NCBI GenBank assembly: GCA_963693365.1 | Contig: CAVNZM010000012.1 | Span: 3,720,001 to 3,784,000, forward strand | Direction: 5' to 3' | From: Amoebidium appalachense | Lineage: Eukaryota > Ichthyosporea | DNA length: 64,000 nt | In this document: positions 35,292-64,000 of the stretch, piece after piece | Layout of the letters: every line of letters starts with the position of its first letter | Numbering within the stretch: position 1 is the first letter of the stretch | Made by a program: the position numbers and the translations under genes | The notes under the pieces: model-generated | The model's database searches: none | What the model saw: only the letters and a program-made list of their open reading frames with translations | Told to the model about the DNA's origin: nothing

Positions 35292-35893
35292 ACCATTTCT
35301 CTCTTCCTGCTCTATATCCCCCCCCCACCCCCCCCCCTCCCCTCCCCCCTTCATGCATGCACGTCTAACTAAGTCCTTCAATCCCCATGCCATGCATGCA
35401 TTCAAAGAGTCCCCCACCACCCACATGCACTAGCACCATTTCTCTCTTCCTGCTCAGTCTGTATTCCCTGCATGCACTAGCAGTGTTACTCGTTCATCCC
35501 AGCCCGGGCCAATGGTATGCAAAGTAACTGTATCGGCCGTGCAGCGCTGTCGTTGTGTGTTTATTTTCGTGTTTTCGGGTCGGTGCACGTGTGGTGTGGA
35601 GTACCATGTTTATTGCTTTTTGTATCAGCGCTGGCGTGTACTCCACTTTTGTATCAGCGCTGGCGCTGTGATTGTCGTGTACTCCACTTTTGTATCAGCG
35701 CTGGCGCTGTGATTGTCGTGTACTCCACTTTTGTATCAGCGCTGGCGGTACTCCACTTTTGTATCAGCGCTGGCGTGTACTCCACTTTTGTATCAGCGCT
35801 GGCGCTGTGATTGTCGTGTACTCCACTTTTGTATCAGCGCTGGCGCTGTGATTGTCGTGTACTCCACTTTTGTAGCGCGGTGTGTTAATTGAA
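35292..35893. repeat. Tandem repeats right of the gap, including a 41-bp array
   Basis: GCACTAGCACCATTTCTCTC-type duplicates flank 35292-35455. From about 35620 to 35876 the unit GTACTCCACTTTTGTATCAG + CGCTGGCGCTGTGATTGTCGT (41 bp) alternates with forms lacking the CTGTGATTGTC part. No gene. Confidence 0.9.
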
Positions 35894-36166
35894 TTAAAAG
35901 TCCGAGTGACTTGTTTGTCTCAGAGTGGTGTCGTACTCCGCAGCACCCGTCTTCTTATTGAAATAGTATATGACTGCATACACCAATGGTGTAACCAATA
36001 AACATGTGAGGACAATAGCAGCGCTGACGTACACCAGATACATTTTGTTCACTTTCTCTCTAGCATTCGGTTCGGACTTCATTAAATTGTACCAGTGTAT
36101 ATTTGCAACGACACTGCATATAGATATCACATAAAGAATGCCTGTGGTGACCGTGCTGTCGAACAT
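35894..36166 (-). CDS. Small two-helix membrane protein
   Basis: The first ATG in frame is at 36166 (MFDSTVTTGILYVISICSVV), giving 90 residues; the frame is open another 16 codons upstream without ATG. Two hydrophobic segments (TTGILYVISICSVVANI and YVSAAIVLTCLLVTPLVYAV) flank a polar loop KSEPNAREKVNKM; a hydrophilic tail ends TSHSDF. A hairpin membrane protein of unknown role. It converges on the 41-bp repeat array. Confidence 0.55.
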   Translation of the reverse strand: MFDSTVTTGILYVISICSVVANIHWYNLMKSEPNAREKVNKMYLVYVSAAIVLTCLLVTPLVYAVIYYFNKKTGAAEYDTTLRQTSHSDF

Positions 36167-36470
36167 GTACGTGTACCTCACAAAACTTTCAGTATCCGAC
36201 GTGTTACACCCCAAAAGTGACCTCTCTGAGATCTTGCCTGTGGTACAAACTCTTGATGCCGTGTTGCTCTTGTGTTTTACCAGTACCCCTCTCTCCAGAT
36301 GCCGAATTTAGATTGGAATTCGTGAATACACCCATGTGATTGGTCAGTGGTTTGGCACCAAGAGATTGATTGATATGCCATCAACCAGTCAACAAAAAGT
36401 ACTCGCTTTTACTTTTTGTCTCGCTTCACCCCAATCCAAGAACAGTGCACACCAAAACAAAACACTAGAA
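36167..36470. other. Divergent spacer
   Basis: About 300 bp between the membrane protein and the Cys/His protein; contains GTGATTGGTCAG (36339) and a repeated GATTGATTGAT (36364). No clear TATA box. Confidence 0.45.
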
Positions 36471-36953
36471 ATGGGAGACGCACTTTTGCGCCCCGATTCG
36501 GTTGACCCCGAACGATGCCCTGCATTTGCACCCTCAAAAAAAGCCCAGTGCAAAAACAAAAAGAAAACATGCCCACACCACAAGGACGGCTTCAAGCCCT
36601 GGGTATGCTTTGCCCCTGCCACCGGTGTCCTCCTCTACAGCGACAACACCATCAACATCCTCCACCCCCACAAGGCCGGGGACTATGCTCATGCAAACCT
36701 CCTGCTGGACGACCTCCTGGCCGCCTTTACAGTCGCAGAAATGCAGCGCCCTCGCACCGAGCGCACCGGGGTACCCGCGCTGACTGTGTCCACTCCGGAT
36801 CCACCCATGGGTGCACCACAGCCACCGGTTGCAGCTGCAGCGGTGGGTGTGGGCAGGGAAAATGGGTACTGCCAGGGCAAAACCAGGGCTGGCAATCCCT
36901 GCAAAAACAGGGTGAAATCTACGACCCATTGCCATAAGCACAAGCCCAAATAA
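36471..36953 (+). CDS. Cys/His-rich protein with two DUF5763-like knuckles
   Basis: A 160-residue protein from ATG 36471 (MGDALLRPDSVDPERC). It carries the same small motif at both ends: CPAFAPSKKAQCKNKKKTCP + HH (residues 16-37) and CQGKTRAGNPCKNRVKSTTH + CHKH (C-terminus), the C-x(5-6)-G/A-x-(P/Q)-C-K-N ... C-x2-H pattern of short zinc-binding proteins common in large DNA viruses (DUF5763-like). The middle is a conserved-looking ATGVLLYSDNTINILH block plus a Pro/Ala linker. Probably nucleic-acid binding. Confidence 0.65.
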   Translation: MGDALLRPDSVDPERCPAFAPSKKAQCKNKKKTCPHHKDGFKPWVCFAPATGVLLYSDNTINILHPHKAGDYAHANLLLDDLLAAFTVAEMQRPRTERTGVPALTVSTPDPPMGAPQPPVAAAAVGVGRENGYCQGKTRAGNPCKNRVKSTTHCHKHKPK

Positions 36954-36961
36954 AAAAACCA

Positions 36962-37571
36962 CCCACACACCCCCACGTGCCAACATACACTATCCTCCCC
37001 GTGAGTGGCATGCCAGTCCCCCCTGCCCCCCCTGCCCCCCCCTGCCCCCCTGCCCCCCCTGCCCCCCCTGCCCCCCTGCCCCCCTGCCCCCCTGCCCCCC
37101 TGCCCCCCCTGCCCCCCTGCCCCCCTGCCCCCCTGCCTGCCGGAACCAGGCCCCCCAGTGGTGGCATTCCAACACGTGCATGCTAGAAGATCGTGCTACA
37201 TGAACAAATGGTCTTAACTCAGCCATACACACAACCATGGTTCCCCCACTCTCCCCAGCCTCCTGTGCACGTGTGCCTCCCCTGCCCCCCTGCCCCCCCT
37301 GCTGCCGGAACCACGGCCCCCAGTGGTGGCAGCCAGTGCCTTACATGCTAATCTATTCTATGGCCACATGGCCAGATGGCCAGATTGTTTTGACTTCAGG
37401 TGGATCCCCCCCCCCCCCTGCTCACCGACTGAATTTGATCTGGCCATCTGGCCATCTGGGTATAAACCGTTTTCTGTTCTAATATTGGAGAACTGTCGAT
37501 AGTGATAGAAAATGTCATTGGAAGAACAATCGGGAAATCCCGTGGTGTGACAACCAATCAGAATGAAGCAA
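36962..37571. repeat. Right terminal inverted repeat (short form)
   Basis: Reverse complement of the left repeat: 37192-37571 pairs with 11251-11648 and 36962-37191 with about 12665-12975. The C-rich core (37018-37140) differs in length from the left G-rich core. The two blocks are joined directly, so the nuclease body is missing. It ends 2 bp before the long palindrome. Confidence 0.88.
37192..37226 (-). pseudogene. Remnant 5' end of terminal-repeat nuclease
   Basis: ATG 37226 opens the first 12 codons (MAELRPFVHVAR) of the left-repeat nuclease; the sequence then jumps to the 3' flank (ATCTTCTAGCATGCACG), skipping the active site. An 18-bp deletion also precedes the ATG. Confidence 0.85.
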
Positions 37572-37573
37572 TA

Positions 37574-37934
37574 TTGGGATATTCGGGTTGGTTGTAAGGT
37601 TTTCGGGTCGGGCCGAAGGCCCTAACGGGCCGCAGGCCCGCCTATTGGGCCGCTAGGCCCTTGGCCGCTAGCCCCGGGGCCCCGGGGACCGGGGGGCCCG
37701 ACCCGGCCCGCGAGCCACCCCCGGCCCGGCCCGGCGGCCCCGGGGTTAGCAGCCGCTGCTAACCCCGGGGCCGCCGGGCCGGGCCGGGGGTGGCTCGCGG
37801 GCCGGGTCGGGCCCCCCGGTCCCCGGGGCCCCGGGGCTAGCGGCCAAGGGCCTAGCGGCCCAATAGGCGGGCCTGCGGCCCGTTAGGGCCTTCGGCCCGA
37901 CCCGAAAACCTTACAACCAACCCGAATATCCCAA
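37574..37934. repeat. Perfect long palindrome, 179-bp arms, 3-nt loop
   Basis: Arms 37574-37752 and 37756-37934 are exact reverse complements by reading, with loop CCG. The outer about 40 bp are mixed (TTGGGATATTCGGGTTGG); the inner part is extremely GC-rich (GGCCCGGCCCGG, CCCCGGGGACCGGGG). It begins 2 bp outside the right terminal repeat. It may be a foldback element, a hairpin DNA end trapped at integration, or an inverted-read assembly artefact. Confidence 0.93.
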
Positions 37935-38479
37935 ATCCTGTTCCAATAGATGAATGCGGCGGCAACTGTTGTGCATCCACTGTTGTGTGGGAGTGGTGGC
38001 TTCTTATCATACGCCCAGTAGCTATGGGGCGCCCCGTCTGTGTAGGGTTCGTTATACTAGTTTCGTTCAGGTGGCACCTCTTAATAGTTTGGGTTGAAAG
38101 GGATTGTTAGAAGTTACGCCTCTCTGCTTAACACGGGGTTATTCTGACTGCGGCAGTTAGATGGGCCACACAGAATTGGACAGGGATGCCAAAGGGATTC
38201 TGTGACATAAACATAGTGATCGTGGCGTGGCTATAATGTAGGCGTAGATTATTAATTGGGATTTGGCCCATTCATGGTTAACCTCGTAACATCGGGTGTC
38301 GACCCATACATGATTGAGCAAGCTTTAATTTTGATGCTACTTAACTAAATAAGGGGTGCCTCGTTTGGCTAGACAATACTGAGAGAACTCAGTTGGGTAC
38401 GGTACCGGTAGGGTGCGCTGTTTCACTTTTCAATAGCTGGCCATACCCAAGGAGACCAGTCGCTTTAGTTGAAGCTAAT
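37935..38479. other. Spacer upstream of the USP gene
   Basis: Mixed-composition DNA, presumably host promoter and 5' UTR. The USP frame is open from about 38393, but the first ATG is at 38480. No TATA box is obvious. Confidence 0.5.
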
Positions 38480-40475
38480 ATGAGGCGTGCTCTCTTCCGC
38501 GCGTACGAGAGTGCCAGAGCATTCCTGCTTGGATGTATAGCAGCATGGATCTACTTCGGTAAAGAAAAAATTACTACTGATCCTTCAGTTCTGGTCGAGG
38601 CCCCCGTTGGGGGCCCTCAAAGCCCGACCAATAAGTCGAAACGCCGAAAGAAGGGCAACGGTAGTCCGGAATCCAGCAGGCTAAACCCAGCTGGGCCAGT
38701 GTCTACACGGCTCAGCCAAGACGCACTATTGGTGGTTGGCAGCAAAAACACAGTGCATGAGCAGGAAGGCCTCAGTATTTCTGGCGAAACCAAACAAAAC
38801 AGACGGCCCCGCTCCGCCAGCATCAGCTCGGGTAGTGGATCTGACTCGCCCAGGCGCAACAAGAAAAAGAAGGCAAAATCTGCACACGGTCAAGTTACCG
38901 GGGGAAGCCATGACGAAAAACTGCAGGTGAAAACCGCACAGCATGTGTTGCCATCCAGCCCTTTACGCACACCAGCACAAAACCATGCCGCCGAGTTACA
39001 CTCCGGACCGAGAGGGATAGCCAACTATGGCAACACCTGCTACATCGACACGGTTCTGATCAGCATGTTTGCTGGCACCAATTTGTTTGACTCTACCCTG
39101 GTTCCTGCTGCTAGAGATCTTACTGGGTACGTTGCGTATAGACGATGGAACTGTTCCTTAGTTTTTATTACTGGCGTACCCAGCATTATGCTTGGCTTGG
39201 GCATTCACTGATCTTCCTTAAACTAATACCGAGCTCCCCCCTACCCCCCCCCTCCCCCCCCCCCCCCCTCGCCCCCTTCCCCTCCCCCCCCCCTCCCCTT
39301 GCCCCGCCTCTGGGTAGAAGGAGCTTACACTTATTTCAATTCTGCTAACCAAAGTAATCCCTATGCAGGGCAACGGAGGTGCAGACAGCAGTCTCTGATA
39401 TCATCAAAGTTCTCCGCAGCAATCAACTGGTCCCCTCTCAGATGGTCGAGGACCTGAGGAAACTCCTAAACTTTTCAGAGCGGCAGCATGATGCTAGCGA
39501 GTTCCTTTTAAGGTTATTGGAACACCTCAACTACACGGCCGTCCCACACAGGGAAACACTCGTGCACAACGGAGTTCCAGAGCGTGGCGACCAGAAAATG
39601 GTTATTGAGCCTGTCCACGCCATTTCAATGGCAGGCGCACGTGGCACGGATGGAAAGGGGTTGCTCTTTGAGGAGCTCCTGGAGAATCACCTTACTCGTG
39701 ACAAGGTGGACGGTCTCCGGCGGTCTGTTAGGACGCCTACTGGCGAGGTAATCGATGTTTTTATTTACGAGTTGTCCATAACTATGCACTAGCTCTTTGT
39801 GGGATAACATAGGCAGACAAGAGGGTAACCACAGTTCCTGTGGTGCGAAGTCCATTTTGCACAGAAAGGAAGCACCTTGATTTGTTATTTTTTTTAGCCC
39901 TGTCATGCGCCAGGACATAGAGCTGAAAGTAAGGTTTGCGGTGGTGCATGTGCCAGGAGGGAGCTAGATGGTGGTTCCTTACTGTCGTCTCTTATTCCAC
40001 TTGACTAATCTGCTCTACCAAACAGATCATGCCGGCAACCGTTAGTGCGCAAAAGCAGCTTGCGTTTGTACCATCGGCGCCGGAAAAGAAGTCGTGCCCA
40101 AGGTCAGCTGGTACTATCCCACACAGTCAGCCCCTGATGTTCTCTCTCAAGCGTTACGACGACTATCTTCAGCGAGTTTCTGCGAGCGTCAAGATTCCAG
40201 AGGAGCTAAACGTGAGTGGGTATGTGGAGGGTGTGGGTGACGGCGGGGTTGCTCAGTTGGCACTTCAGTCGGTCATTTGCCATCACGGCACATCGATGGA
40301 CAGCGGGCACTACACGGCTTACACGCACGTCGACGGAGCCTGGTGGAAGTTTGACAGCTACAAGAACCCCATATCGTCACCTTGTCAGGACGTGGCAGCC
40401 ATGCATCTCGAGTGGGAGGCTAATGCATACACACTCTTCTACGAACTCAAGTTTGTTTGTCCCCCTGGTGCCTGA
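38480..40475 (+). CDS. Ubiquitin-specific protease (USP family), four exons
   Basis: Deubiquitinase that cleaves ubiquitin from substrates. Exons 38480-39126, 39369-39747, 39898-39933 and 40026-40475, in phase, give about 503 residues; the third exon and its weak GTTTGC donor are the least certain. Seen: a hydrophobic helix near the N-terminus (AFLLGCIAAWIYFG), so possible membrane anchoring; Lys/Arg clusters (KSKRRKKGNG, RRNKKKKAK); Cys box GIANYGNTCYIDTVLISM; the SERQHDASEFLLRLLEHL block; and His box SVICHHGTSMDSGHYTAYTH followed by WWKFDSYK. Catalytic Cys and His are present. Intron 1 carries host-style C runs (39240-39310), which suggests a host gene rather than element cargo, although it lies only 0.5 kb from the palindrome. 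Confidence 0.85.
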
Positions 40476-41369
40476 ATGTGTTACTTGAGTGGCAAAGACA
40501 CATCCTTGTATGAATGACTCGATACGAAGCACGCCACGTACAAAACACGGTTTTGAAGGGTATCTGGAGTAGAAAACACAAAATAGTAAGTAGTGGAAGA
40601 TCTAACGAGGCATCAAACAGATACACATGTTCGTTTAGGCACCCACCGGGTAGGCGCGCGCCTTTGTGCACTCTGGCTGTAGAACATGGGTATTGGTTTA
40701 TGCTGGTGTTTGGTCTTTGGTTTTCTGTTATTGACGGGCTCGTTTTGTTTACCCCTGCCCCAGTCACACTAGCCGCGAACGCTTTGTGTGTCGTGATCGA
40801 CTGTAGCCTTCTTCCTTCTTTTTTTTCTGTACTAGAGTTCCTTGTAACCAGCTCTTGTAACTATTATCGGCTAGTAACCGATTTTCCGCTGACACAAACA
40901 AACCAACGTAACTGTAAAGGAATGAATGCTAGCTATGAGGCTGAAGACACCACTGTCAACAATAAATGCTTTTTGCAGAATGAAACACACCACACATTTC
41001 CCCGAACAAAACTGTTCCATTCCAGCATCGCTCAGCTGGCGTACCAACGGTGAGAAGCCTTTTCGCAGATTCATGGCTGCAATAAATAATTTCCATCGCA
41101 ATCGCATGATCTAATATCCGATTGCGTTCTGGCGCCAAACCCAGCTTTTTGCGTAACCTTTGGGGTATAAATGGGCTCATGAGCCTTTTTCAGTCAGTCA
41201 GTCAGTCAGTCAGGAAATAAATGTTCACGGATCGATCCCAGCTTGTGCGCAGAGTGAACTCTCTCTTTTACGAACTTATATAGCAGCCACGGATAAGAGT
41301 TTGAAACTTTATAGTCTATTAACTCCACACTAGCCGTGGCTTTGGCCCTTGTGGCCACCCGGCGAAAAC
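40476..41369. promoter_or_regulatory. USP-TAF1 intergenic region with TATA box and CAGT repeats
   Basis: TATAAAT at 41165-41171 in GGGGTATAAATGGG, followed by five tandem CAGT units (41190-41212), about 200 bp upstream of the TAF1 ATG, so a likely TAF1 core promoter. The rest holds no supported gene; an open frame at 40514-41053 is long but has no motif and spans this upstream region. Confidence 0.55.

Positions 41370-64000
<22,631 letters not shown>

Larger units (their letters stand above)
11251..37571. mobile_element. Integrated virus-like / linear-plasmid-like element with terminal inverted repeats
   Basis: Seen directly: the outermost about 390 bp at 11251 and at 37571 are inverted copies, both starting TTGCTTCATTCTGATTGG when read inward. 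The interval between has dense, mostly intronless genes on both strands, short spacers, shared TATAAAAG promoters and three tandem-repeat arrays, unlike the intron-rich flanking host genes. Known of the families: D5/DUF5906 helicases, Bro-like/GIY-YIG proteins, MYND and C2H2 fingers, Fic and patatin occur together in large DNA viruses and their satellites. Inference: an integrated virus-derived or plasmid-like element. No capsid, DNA polymerase, packaging ATPase, integrase or transposase is visible. No convincing target-site duplication flanks the repeats. The 500-N gap makes true length and gene content uncertain. Confidence 0.8.

Noticed and set aside
35512-35810. Open frames with repeated ...STFVSALAL... 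units
   Set aside because: They simply follow the 41-bp repeat; no start context and no known protein.
40514-41053. 180-codon plus-strand frame between USP and TAF1
   Set aside because: No motif, composition unlike neighbours, and it spans the region upstream of the TAF1 TATA box.

Overview
The window is nuclear DNA of a unicellular eukaryote (protist or alga; I cannot name the species). Evidence: two long, intron-rich host genes (a SNF1/MARK-type kinase and TFIID subunit TAF1) with in-phase GT-AG introns, TATA boxes and AATAAA signals, and introns full of C/G homopolymers, (CA)n and (GA)n.

Layout: 1-8098 holds a minus-strand protein kinase with about ten exons. 8099-11250 is intergenic. 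11251-37571 is a compact, almost intronless block of about 26.3 kb bounded by inverted repeats in which I find no host-type gene. It includes a 500-N gap at 34792-35291. A perfect palindrome with 179-bp arms (37574-37934) abuts its right end. 38480-40475 is a four-exon ubiquitin-specific protease. 41370 to the window end is TAF1, about 30 exons in view, running off the edge.

The 26-kb block looks like an integrated virus-like or linear-plasmid-like element. It has two D5/DUF5906-type superfamily 3 helicases plus a truncated third copy, and four PD-(D/E)XK-type nucleases. Two of these nucleases sit in tandem inside the left terminal repeat; the other two are fused to the same winged-helix tail found on the helicases. 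It also has two C2H2 zinc-finger proteins, a MYND-finger protein, Bro/GIY-YIG-like genes, a Fic-domain protein overlapping a patatin lipase by ATGA, two coiled-coil proteins with low-complexity repeats, a small basic protein, a tail-anchored membrane protein, a two-helix membrane protein and a Cys/His-rich protein. Several genes share a TATAAAAG core promoter. Three kinds of tandem repeat (92 bp, 22 bp, 41 bp) lie towards its ends. No capsid protein, DNA polymerase, packaging ATPase, integrase or transposase is visible, so the element is either incomplete, a satellite/plasmid type, or mobilised by its own nuclease-helicase set.

Several reading-frame breaks fall in homopolymer runs or short repeats. 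One lies in a highly conserved TAF1 exon of the host, so at least part of the breakage is probably assembly error rather than gene death.
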